A stretch of 64,000 nt of DNA from Kingdonia uniflora. Taxonomy: Eukaryota; Streptophyta; Magnoliopsida; Ranunculales; Circaeasteraceae. The position numbers and the translations under genes were made by a program. This document shows, in pieces, positions 55,087 to 64,000 of this stretch. Within the stretch, counting starts at the first letter, position 1; each line of letters opens with the position of its first letter. The stretch is taken from the NCBI GenBank assembly GCA_014058105.1, contig JACGCM010002132.1, positions 124,001 through 188,000 on the forward strand. Direction: 5' to 3'. The notes below the pieces were generated by a model. The model was not told the origin of the DNA. It searched no databases and saw only the letters and a list, made by a program, of their open reading frames with translations.

Positions 55087-57100
55087 GGCACAATTGTAAA
55101 TTTATCTCATCAAATGTTAATGGGTAACAATGAATACTGTTATAAATTTTTTCATCGAAGTATACTGATATGGTCGAAGGTAATTAACTATGTATTAGAG
55201 AAGACTCAGTACAAGAGACTGGGGTCGAAGTGTGAAAATGGTCTATAGTTCGATGCTAGAGATTTGTTCGACATCAAGTCCTCGTAAATGACATTTCCAT
55301 GTGCATGCAGATGATGCAGTTACGTCTGGGAAGTTATAGAGGTTGGATTGTTGATTTTTCAACGAGCGAAATTGAAGACAATAATTAATTCGTCTTGGGA
55401 AGTGGGAAAGGTGAAATCTTTCTTCATGTATAAATGGGGCTGTTGTGAAGAGGATTTCTTATCTTTCTTCAACTATTTTCATATTTCTTTATCTTTCTGC
55501 TTTCTTGCTCGGATCTGAATGGCTTCTTCTTCATCTCAAAATAACAGTCAAGTTCCAGTACCCGCACAAGAGAACTAGGCGGTAGTAAGGGTCAGGCGAG
55601 TATGGGAGGCGACGTGGGGGTTACAACGGAGGCTTGGTATCGAACAAGACATTAATGCAGAGATTCTAGATCTTTTTAAGGCAGAACCCAGGGCACCTGT
55701 TGCCGGTATGCCCTTCACGTACTGGTGGGGAATAATGCAGATGATGGGACCGCTACCGGGCCACCGGTTGTCCCTGCTCGAGTCATTTGCGGAAGAGATG
55801 ATGGACCAGGAGGATGCTGGTGTTGTGCCTGTGGTCAAAGAGGAGCATCCCGGTGATAATTAGGGCCCTCTGTCTATTTCAGTAACTATTTTAGAGAAGG
55901 TGGTATGCAGGGTACTTGTATAAAGTGTTGGTAATGTACTGTGTTGTTTTGAAGTTAATGAAATTGGGTGTTGGTAGTATAATCTATCAAATTAATTTTT
56001 AGTACTATTTTCAATAGAATTGTGAATGTTTGAAGTATAATTTTGATCTTTCGAAGTAACAGGCTTGAACTGTCGAAGTAAGAGGTCTAATCTGTTAAAA
56101 ATAAAAGTACTGATCCGTCGATGTAAAAGGTCTGATCTGTATAGGTATAAATTTTTGAACTGTCGAAGTTGAAAAAATAAAATTGTAATCTGTCGAAGAG
56201 GGGAGGCTGATCTATCAAAGTAGTAAATGTTACTGTCAAGGTTGATGTCTAACCGATTGACGTAAAAAATTGTAACCTGTCAAAGTAGACGGATGATATG
56301 ACAAAGTAATAAGGACAAAAAGTTTTAAACTGACGAATGTGCTGTAGATCGAATGTTTGATATACTGGAGAATTGAATTTGAGGTTATCTATCACTGAGT
56401 ATTTAAGATGTAGTATAGTCGATTACTCGTATGTGAGAAGTGTGTCGAAGGTTTTGTTGGATTTGATTTGTCGTAATGATAGCCCGGATAGCTAGTCTAT
56501 CATAACGGTACGTACACCTGGGGCAGTATTCTGCACAGGAAATCATTATTTTTGTCCTCGTTTCACAGAAAAGTTATGATTTGATGTTGGGATTTGACTA
56601 GTAAGCTTCGAGTGAGGGTGAAAAGGTTCGAGAGGCTTTAATTTTATAGCTAATTTGAAGTGAGGGATATGAGAGGTAAATCAGTAAAAACACATTACAG
56701 CCAAAAAGCCAGGGTAGTGGGGGTGTGGTAATGATAGTGGTTTGAAAATCGAGGCAGTTTTGGTTTTTCGAGATGGTATATAAATGTGTGAGAAGTAATC
56801 ATTGTACTATTTATTGAGAATAACCAGAGAGAGTGAGAGTAAGAGCACATACGCCATTAGTACTGGTGCTTGAGAGAAGTTGTTGAAGGTATTGCATTGA
56901 TCTTGCTATTTCGAGTATACTTCTTTTGGTACAGGTATGTCACTTGATCTCTGTCTATTCTTGTGTTTCTCTTCTTGCTGCATCTGTAAGTAAAATCTTC
57001 TGGGTATGGAGTTTAGAGGTTATCTTCAAGGACAGTGGAATTCATGAGTCTGGGTTTTGACCCATTTGAAGGAGGGACTAGTTTTAGTATCGAGGTTTCA
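55087..57100 (+). pseudogene. Continuation of the antisense gene region of element D
   Basis: After B, D's internal sequence resumes. On the plus strand a stretch from 55519 reads MASSSSQNNSQVPVPAQEN, a stop, then (55600-55862) RRLGIEQDINAEILDLFKAE, MPFTYWWGIMQMMGPLPGHR and ESFAEEMMDQEDAGVV. It is protein-like but unrecognised. Much of the rest (55900-57100) is intron-like. Confidence 0.5.
56030..56340. repeat. Degenerate short repeats around CTGTCGAAGTAA
   Basis: About ten variants of (GAT)CTGTCGAAGTA, for example at 56071, 56163, 56198 and 56277, spaced irregularly by 20-45 bp within D's internal region. The spacing is too irregular for a classic satellite. Confidence 0.6.
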
Positions 57101-57199
57101 AATGTGTTTGTATCTGTTGAAGGGGGTAGATTAGATATGGGTTATTGACACCTAATTATCAAATGTATCGATTTGATTGCGTGCCTCTTCTTCTGTAGG

Positions 57200-57660
57200 A
57201 TAAGATGCTTACCCGTCTAGCTTAGAGGCAGAGGCTGATTGACGAGGAAATTGAAGCATTCGAAGCTAGTATTTCTGGTCGTGCTCCAATGGATGAGGGC
57301 AGCGACTTAGAAGTGTTAGATGTTATGGCCGATGTGTCTTTGGCCATGGTGTTACCAGCTGGTGGGGTTTTAATTACTAGACGTTCTAAGATGGTAGTTT
57401 CTGAAGATAGTGATGAAGAGGAGGTAGGAGGTAGGGAGGTGAGGGCAATGTTGGACCTTCTAGTGGTGCAAAGGGAGAAGGAGGGCAGAGCGATCAAAGT
57501 GGGGATTCGACTGAGTCGGATAAGGCCGAGGGTTCTATCTCGGCTAGGGATAAAATAAGAGTGGTTCGATTTACTGCCAAGCTGGAGCTGTAAAAGGTGG
57601 GGGTGTTGTTGTCAGAGAGCCTGTTGGGGAAGAGGATGCGGCCGCGCGGATATGAGGTAT
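57200..57660 (+). pseudogene. Antisense gene of element D, later exon
   Basis: An acceptor-like CTTCTGTAG precedes GATAAGATGCTTACC. The frame reads RQRLIDEEIEAFEASISGRA and SKMVVSEDSDEEEVGGREV and continues to 57558. It is an acidic, charged linker like those before the coiled coil in the other antisense genes. One stop (TAG) lies near 57223. The coiled coil itself is absent from D. Confidence 0.5.
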
Positions 57661-58107
57661 GTTTATTGGATATCCGTTACATCTTTTTCTGATTGGCTGT
57701 GGAGTTGTAATATTTTAACTATGTTATTTCTTTGAGTTATTGTGGAGAGATTGACTGGTGTTGTACTGATTCTGCTCTGTTGTCAAATTTTTGAGACTGC
57801 TTTGTATGAACCTGATTTGTATTATATTGTTGTGCTAAACTTGTGTTGTATTGGACTGCTGAGATATTGAGGGTGATTTTGTTAGCTTAACTTGAACTGA
57901 ATTCTTGACGCATGACTTGACTTGAGTTGTGTTGAAACTGATTTTCTGATGTATGATGTTTTGAAACATCTTACCTGTGGCAAGACTGTAGATATTCTTG
58001 TATAATAGTATCTACATGAACTATTTTTGTTGAATGACTATAAAGTGATCGAATCTGTGAGAGCTTTGAGATGGTTTTGATACCTCTTTTGAAATCAATA
58101 GATCTGC
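57661..58107. other. T-rich non-coding DNA of element D
   Basis: Contains recurrent TTGTGTTG and CTTGA(C/A)T-type words but no gene. Confidence 0.4.
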
Positions 58108-58886
58108 TGGACATTGAAGGCCTAAGCCATAGCAATGAAGACATGTTCACCCCCAATGCATACCCGAGGGTCCGGTTGGTCGACCATTTGTGCCCCTCGA
58201 GTCTACTTGAATGTTGGGAGTTTGAAAATTTTCTAGGTCGCCCCCGAGTATCAGTCGGGCCGAGATTGACGTGATACCTAGAGTAATCCCAAAAATTTAC
58301 TGGACTTTCAAGACCTAAGCCATAGTGAAGCAAGACGTGCTCGCCCCCAACGCATTCTCGAGGGTCCGGCCTTTCGACCATTCGTGCCCCTCGAGTTTGC
58401 TCGAATGCTGGAAAGTTGAAAATTTCAAGGTCGCCCCCAAGTATCAGTCGGGGCGAGGGTGGACATGATACCCAGGGTAAACCCAAGAAATTGACTGGAC
58501 TTTGACAGTTTTAAACCTGATCGAAGCATATCAGTTTTCCCTCAATGCATCCCCGAGGGTATAGCCTGTCGACAATCCTTGTCCCTCGTGTTTGCTGAAA
58601 ATTGGAAGCTAGAAAAATTTTAGGGTTGTCCCCAAGTATCAGTCGGGTCGAGGGTTGACATGATATTTAGAGGAAACTAAGAAATTTACAGGACTTCGAA
58701 GACTTAAGCCACAGCGAAGCATAACTGTTCGCCCTCAATGCATTCCCGAAGGTCTGGTTTTTTGGCCATCCTTGCCCCTCGAGTTTGCTCGAATTTGGAG
58801 GTTTAAAAAATCTCAAGGTCGTTCCTAAGTATTTGCCGGGTCGAAAGGTTGACATGATACCTAAGTTAAACCAAGAAATTCGTTGA
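58108..58886. repeat. 194-bp tandem array, four copies, in element D
   Basis: Units start near 58108, 58310, 58504 and 58697. Each contains GCCTAAGCCATAG.GAAG, CCCTCGAGTTTGCT, AAGTATCAGTCGGG(T/C)CGAG and GACATGATACC, ending in AAATT.ACTGGACTT. The array directly follows (in sense order) the protease/RT linker, so RT, RNase H and integrase are deleted between 58887 and the array. An ORF on the minus strand (58486-57971) crosses two units and is not a gene. Confidence 0.92.
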
Positions 58887-59800
58887 AAAAAGGAGACAAA
58901 GTATGGGTGAAAAGACTATTTATTGATTATTCTGTGATACATCAGTTGTACAAGGTTGGGGCCATGGTAAGACAAACTGGGGTTGACACCGGGCATCTCT
59001 TGGAATGTCCATGTAAAGACATCTTTGTTTGCTCAAAGGAAATCTATAAGCACGAGATGTTCTGCTTCGTCTAGAGAAGTTCTAATGAATGTAACTCTAC
59101 CAAGAACGTCGAGTTCGATATAAACAGTGGGTTCGATGGGTAAGGTTGTATCTGTCAAAGGTATGAGGATAAAAAGTGACAGTGATTTCTATGAGCGACT
59201 GACAAGTTTCTGGGTCTGATCGATCTCTGGGTGCTCGCATGAACGGGAGAGGCATTGAGAGCCTTTCAAGTTCTAAGTACCTTCGGCGTGGTGAAACGAA
59301 GGGTCTGATGCTAGGTCGAAGGTATGGCACTCATGGCGTGGAGTCAATCACGCCCGAGGATACCGAGGTATTCTAACTTCTTGTCGATGACGAGAAAGCT
59401 AGTTTGAAGTGTGACAGGGCCTGTGCTAAATGGCAGGCTGACTCGACCAACAGCGACTTCTGTAGCCCCATTAAATCCTTTCAGCTCATGATTTGCAGTA
59501 GTAATGAAATTTGTCTTCTTCATGGTGTAAACAGTCTAAAGGAAAAGCACATCGGCTGCATTCCCTGCATCGATTAGCATGGTGCGGAGGACGAGGTTTT
59601 TGACTTTAATCATGATGACTAGATGGTCTGATTGGGGAAGTCGAACATGGGAAGTATCACAGTCGATGAAAAAGATGCCTTCGGGTTGAGGGGAGAGGCT
59701 TGATATAGGCAGGAGGGCGGGTAGCTTCTCCTGATAAGTGAGTTTGTAACATTCTTCGACACACTTACGCTTTCTCTTTGAATGGCCGCTGTCTATGTTG
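58887..59800 (-). pseudogene. Element D protease and protease-RT linker
   Basis: Minus strand: TMLIDAGNAADVLFL at about 59580-59538 is the protease active site, with DAG instead of DTG. It continues into NFITTANHELKGFNGATEVA and KLEYLGILGRD, then the linker RTSLDEAEHLVLIDFLKANK-like and DVFTWTFQEMPGVNPSLSYH (59050-58950), the sequence that in intact elements leads into RT. The RT never starts: the tandem array begins instead. Confidence 0.8.
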
Positions 59801-61450
59801 TTGACCTTGATAAAATTTATTCGGCAGATATGCACCTTGGTCAGGTCAGCAGTAGGGGTAGGTTGAGACTTGAGGTATGACCCGTCAAGGTAGCTGGAGA
59901 GGTCGGCGACATACAGATGTAGACGACATGCTTTGAGCAAAGTATTTTTTGGTATGGTGACAGTTATATTTGTGATTGGCACAGTAAGGTTTGCCTGGTT
60001 TGACTTCGATATGGAAAGGGATATGCCAGATGGGGTTTGCCTGTATATGTGGTAAAAGGGTGCTGATAAAGGTAGTATGTGTGGGCAAGATAGGCTTCGG
60101 TCGGTCCTTCCAAGCTTCAGCATTGATATCATTGTTGGGGCGTTTGCGGTTCTCAGTCTCCTGTAAGATAGGAGCAATCAGGGTTATTAGTGCAGAAGGT
60201 AGGTTTTGTCGAGGTTTATTGAAGGTCGTGGTTGTAGGTTGGCTCTGTTTATGTGATTTGTGGAGGCGCCCGAGGTTAATATAACCATTGACCTTTGAGA
60301 GCATCTCCTCGAGGGTTTGAGGTTTGTGGATAACCAGGTATTCTTTCACATGGTTGTGATCTGGTAGGGCATTTGAGTATGCGAGCACGGCATTCCCGCT
60401 GTCAAGGTTCACGATTTTTCGTGATTCATCGAGAAACCTTTTGGTAAAGGTATCGAGTATCTCATTACAGGTTTTTCTGAAATTGAACAGGGCATCGACT
60501 TTAACTTCTCTGTCTTTATTGAAAGCAAACTGGGCGATGAAAAACTATGATAGTTGCTCGAAGCTTCAGATCGAGCCATTTGGAAGATTGTGATACCATC
60601 AAAGTGGGCTGTCAGTAAGGCTGGTGGGAAAAATGCGACATAACAGGTAGTCGGCTGTCGAATAAAGGCTCAAAGCATTTTAGAATTTGAGAATGCGTGA
60701 TTGAGGGTCTGTGTTATGGTATTTGCTGAGTTTGGGAACACGAAAATTCGAGGGTATCACAATAGTAAAAAGTTTGGGGCAAAGAGGGTTATGCAGTCGA
60801 ATCTAGGAGTTGGGAGTTGGGCTCACGCTGACGCGAACAACAGGTTGTATTTTGCGGCTGAAGTCCTTCTTTACAGCATAGGCAGGATGAGGGGGAGATC
60901 GAGGGATTCGAGGATTATGAGGTCGAGTGAGTGGAACGTGTTCGGCGCTGCGTTCCCCGAGACGTTCTCGAGCAGGGATGTGTTTGGGGTGTCTAGAGGA
61001 TCGGAGGGTGGAGTCAGAAAAATTATCTACGGGGTGAATGCCGAGTTTGATGGAGCCAGTAGGAGGGATAGTATGGGGAGGACCCTCGGCTTGGATATGG
61101 ATTGGGGGTACTTCAATAGTTGGTAGGACCCCCTGACGGGTACGGGCAGGCACGGGCGACGGATCTGGTGCTTGGGATGGTCGAGCAGCTTCCAGAGGCT
61201 GTATTCTCTGCAACTCTCGAAAGGTATTTTGCAGCTCATTGATTGCGCGGTCTGTCTGTCAGCATCGTCCAGGCAACAATTCTATTCGGCTTCAAACTCC
61301 AGCCGGTGCCTTTTGCGCTCCTGGTGGAGAGTTCATGGTGACGCTCCTCCACTTGAGCGAATTATTGAGAAAGTAGGGCTATTTGGGTGGCCACTCCGTC
61401 AACGGAGTTCCCGGCGTGGGTTAAACTGGAATAAAGAATGGATGCCATAG
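59801..61450 (-). pseudogene. Element D gag
   Basis: From about 61445 on the minus strand come a broken N-terminal region and a Pro/Arg-rich stretch (61213-60803). The gag domain follows: SLTDSPLWWYHNLPNGSI, FAFNKDREVKVDALFNFRKT and FTKRFLDESRKIVNLDSGNA (to 60370), then EMLSKVNGYINLGRL and a knuckle-like YCANHKYNCHHTKKYFA near 59960. Frames change several times and stops are present. A different gag subtype from B, but the same domain order. Confidence 0.82.
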
Positions 61451-61516
61451 AGGAGAGTCTGTGGAAGTTGAAATCAAAGGGGTGGGAAAGGGAAAGAGAG
61501 ACTGGTAGGGTGGGAA

Positions 61517-61533
61517 GCACATGCGACGCCAAA
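61517..61533 (-). promoter_or_regulatory. Primer-binding region of element D
   Basis: Minus strand TTTGGCGTCGCATGTGC abuts the LTR end (CCCTACA). TTTGGCG matches the conserved start in the other Tat elements. Confidence 0.6.
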
Positions 61534-62249
61534 TGTAGGGACCTAACTTCTTTAAAAGGGGAAGTTGGCTCTTACACCACGGGGTTAAATCTTCAACCAA
61601 AGGAATACAAGTATGTTATCTAGAATTAAAGTAATCAATAGACAATATACTTGCGTGGAGGCATGGAATGTGACTTTCCACGACCTCTGATGAGGATTTT
61701 TAAGAGTATTTATATTTTTGTTGAGTAGTCGAAGGTTCGAATACTGGGCAATCGAAGGTAAACTTCAAAGGGACTAGGGGGAATTTCCTAACCCTTCCCT
61801 GGTTCCCCATCTCACCTATTTATAGAATATAAGAAGGGCTGAGTCACCAGGGTTAGGTCATATTACAAGGGTACTTTCCGGATATCCTGGTGTGGGTATG
61901 GGCACCGAAAATGTCAGAGGTGTTACAGTAACAGTTGTTCTTTGTACTTTGATACTATAGCAGTGGTTGGGCCTATCACTATAGCTACAAGGACCAACAA
62001 CTGTGCCGTCTTTTCTAGTGAGCTGGCTATCTATCCCATCATACTTCAACCATGTGCGGATATGGTAAAAGTGTTTTTGTTATGATGCAGATTCCGTTCT
62101 CAAGGTTTTGTTCCGAGTTGAGGCTTCATCTTCGGAAGATCTTTGGGAGGCTTGTTTGTGTATTGACTGGACTTCGAGATATTTTAGTAGGCTTTGAAGT
62201 AGCCTTCGAGTATCTGTTTAAGGTAGAAGGCTACGAGTAGGCTACTACA
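61534..62249 (-). repeat. Complete LTR of element D, functioning as its 5' LTR
   Basis: 716 bp; on the minus strand it starts TGTAGTAGCCTACTCG and ends CCCTACA. The TATA box TATAAATAG is on the minus strand at 61816-61824. It is flanked by a primer site on its lower side and, unusually, by a polypurine tract on its upper side. Confidence 0.9.
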
Positions 62250-62640
62250 TTCGCCCCCTTTCAGCGAAGGTCTCGAAAATAGGTATAAAGGCGTTTGCTG
62301 AGAAAACTGTTTGGCCTTGGAAGTTGAGCGGTTTGACTATTGGTTTTCGGGCATGTAATAAAAAAGGGTAATAAAGAGATGTTGGTAGTTATAGGGTAAT
62401 AAATGAAATGAGGCTTCAATTATGGCTTATGGGGATAGGGATATTGTATGTTCTTCTTCGATTTCATTCTCTTCTCTTTCTTCAGCAAATGCTTTGAAAA
62501 ACTCTATGGATACCATGCCCAATATGTGCTATCAGAAAAGGATGGGATTTTCCCGGGATCGTCGCATAGGGCAGATGACTGTTGAATTGCATATGAAGTT
62601 CTTCGGGCAACATGATCTGGATTGGGAAATGCCCGATATG
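62250..62640 (+). pseudogene. Extra copy of element D's 3' internal end with antisense exon
   Basis: A polypurine tract (62250-62261, minus strand) and, on the plus strand, the antisense first exon (62421 on: MAYGDRDIVCSSSISFSSLS, CYQKRMGFSRDRRIGQ, FFGQHDLDWEMPDMVEV). This is the same segment as 40851-41250 but placed upstream of the 5' LTR. Here LDWEMPD is intact, where the other D copy has a stop. Confidence 0.85.
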
Positions 62641-62825
62641 GTCGAAGTGTTTCTGTTATGATGCAGAGTCCGTCTTCGAGGTTTTGTTCGGAGTCGAGGC
62701 TTCTTCTTCGGATGATCTTTGTGAGGCTTGTCTGTGTATTGATTGGACTTTCAGATATTCGAGTAGGCTTTGAAGTAGCCTTCAATTTTTGGTTTGAGGT
62801 ATAAGGCTGCGAGTAGGCTACTACA
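62641..62825 (-). repeat. Truncated LTR forming the outer 5' end of element D
   Basis: 185 bp homologous to the first part of the LTR (62055-62249), starting TGTAGTAGCCTACTCG on the minus strand at 62825 beside the target duplication GGGAT. It joins the antisense exon copy at GATATGGT. Confidence 0.85.
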
Positions 62826-62830
62826 GGGAT

Positions 62831-64000
62831 AGTGATTAATAGAAGATTTTTTAGGGAGACGGTCCATGCCCTGGCGGAAGAGTAGCATATTCGGCCATGC
62901 GATCGTTGGCTAGATTTTTATCGGAGTAATGTCTCTGGACGAGTAAGGAATCTATGAAAATTATAAGTTTAGGGACAACGAGGTCGAGTGCGAGGTCAAG
63001 GCCATGGATTAAGGCTTCATACTCAGCCTCGTTGTTGGAGCATTCGATGTTTAACTTAACTGCCTTTAAAATTCGATTATTGGTGGGTGTGACTAGGACG
63101 ATACCGACCCCCGAACCGTTAGGTCCTGCAGACCCATTTGTTAAGAGATACTAGCCTGTATTGGGGTTCCATGGGTCTGCGGGTTAGGGCTAGTTTTCTG
63201 ATAGTTCGTCTTCGTACTCCTCCCAGTCGACATCTTTGACTAAGAAGTCAGTAAGGAAATCGGCGACTGTTTGGCCTTTTTGGGATACTTGCTTCTCAAA
63301 TGTGATATCGTGTTCCCCCAGATAAATGGACCATTTTTGTACTCGTCTGGATTTTTCTTTCTTGCTAAGAACTTCTCGAAGGGGACAACTTGTTATAGCA
63401 CGGATAAGGTGAGCTTGAAAATATGGTTTGAGCTCTCGGGAAGTGTAGATGAGGGTGAAAAGCAAGCGCTTAAGTTTCGTGTATCAAGTCTCTGAAGGTG
63501 TTAGAGTTTTGTTGATAAAATAGACAGGTTTTTCAATGTTAGATTCAAGTCAAATAAGGACTGAGCAGATAAAAGTATCATTGACCGTGAGGTATTAAGA
63601 AAGCGTTTTATCTTTGACAGGGGCGCTGATGATGGGTGGTCGACCAAGGTATGCTTTAAGTTCGAGGAGGGCTTGTTCACAGTCGGGTATCCAATTGATC
63701 TCAGGGTTATTTTTCTTTTTAGCTTTGTGGACGCCTTGGTCACGAAAGAGAGAGAAGAGCCAAGCACAGCGGTCTGAGGAATTGGAAATGAAACGGATGA
63801 GGGCCGCTATTTTACCAGTCACTTTTTGGACATCTTTTTTGGTTCAGGGGGAAGGTATGTCAATGAGGGCTCGGATATAGGTAGGGTCGATCTCGATACC
63901 TCATTTGCTGATGAGGTGGCCTAAAAATTTGCCAGACAAAACACCAAACTGGCATTTGTCTGGGTTAAATTTCATGTTGTATGCTCGAAGTATCGGAAAG
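62831..64000 (-). pseudogene. Element E reverse transcriptase (partial), RNase H and second RNase H
   Basis: The gene enters from beyond the window. From 64000 down the minus strand reads MKFNPDKCQFGVLSGKFLGH, TGKIAALIRFISNSSDRCAW, PVYFINKTLTPSET, FTLIYTSRELKPYFQAHLIR and GQTVADFLTDFLVKDVDWEE. Then comes the second RNase H: LVTPTNNRILKAVKLNIECS, NNEAEYEALIHGLDLALDLV and IDSLLVQRHYSDKN. It is cut at 62830 by element D and resumes at 40148. Several stops. The YxDD box lies outside the window. Confidence 0.9.

Larger units (their letters stand above)
40149..62825 (-). mobile_element. Element D: Tat-lineage element nested in E and hosting B
   Basis: Oriented on the minus strand, 22.7 kb including the nested element B (about 9.2 kb without it). 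It is flanked by GGGAT at 40144-40148 and 62826-62830. Excision of D plus one copy of GGGAT restores E's reading frame (INHYP then KGKNRHADA), aligning without gaps to element B's YLPRGKNRHA. It contains gag and a protease/linker, but nearly all of RT, RNase H and integrase is missing; tandem repeats and the antisense gene follow. The 5' end is chimeric. Confidence 0.9.

Noticed and set aside
57971..58486. 171-codon minus-strand ORF with Pro/Arg-rich sequence
   Set aside because: It is a translation of the 194-bp tandem array; the peptide repeats with the DNA unit and has no homology I recognise.
60701..61126. 141-codon plus-strand ORF
   Set aside because: It lies antisense over D's gag, which has recognisable gag motifs on the other strand; composition mirrors the Pro-rich gag linker.

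Overview
This is nuclear DNA from a flowering plant. It contains an L1-type LINE, several Ty3/gypsy LTR retrotransposons of the Tat lineage (recognised by a second RNase H domain after the RT/RNase H and by an antisense gene downstream of pol), one chromovirus-like gypsy element, hAT-type MITEs, and decayed copies of plant nuclear genes. I cannot name the species. There is no prokaryotic or organellar content, and I found no intact host gene, tRNA, rRNA or CRISPR array. Nearly every coding region is a decayed transposon gene.

Layout. 1-4.7 kb: low-complexity host-like DNA with a 308-bp tandem duplication interrupted by a hAT-type MITE, a 108-bp tandem duplication, and one possible isolated exon. 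4.77-9.49 kb: a reverse-strand LINE truncated in ORF1. 11.1-14.1 kb: the 3' end (antisense gene plus LTR) of an old Tat element (H). 14.8-15.4 kb: a second MITE. 15.9-16.7 kb: LTR and leader of another old element (O), interrupted by element A (16717-28139, plus strand, both LTRs present). 29.0-34.3 kb: chromovirus-like element G, reverse strand. 34.6-37.9 kb: a relic of a conserved plant protein and a processed-looking copy of the CDKAL1-type tRNA methylthiotransferase gene. 38.3-39.5 kb: 3' end of a plus-strand Tat element (F).

39.5-64 kb is one nest. Element E (reverse strand) is split by element D (40149-62825, duplication GGGAT), and D is split by element B (41662-55086, duplication GGCAC). 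Taking D out restores E's RNase H reading frame across the join.

The common theme is the antisense gene. At least five elements (A, B, D, F, H) carry, between pol and the 3' LTR, a gene on the opposite strand. It starts close to the 3' LTR, in A, B, D and F just downstream of a TATA box. Where readable it runs through a short first exon, a plant-mobile-domain-like segment and a long coiled-coil C-terminus. In B it retains phase-compatible GT-AG introns on the antisense strand. The sense pol genes are dead: three elements have lost the first catalytic Asp of the reverse transcriptase YxDD box.
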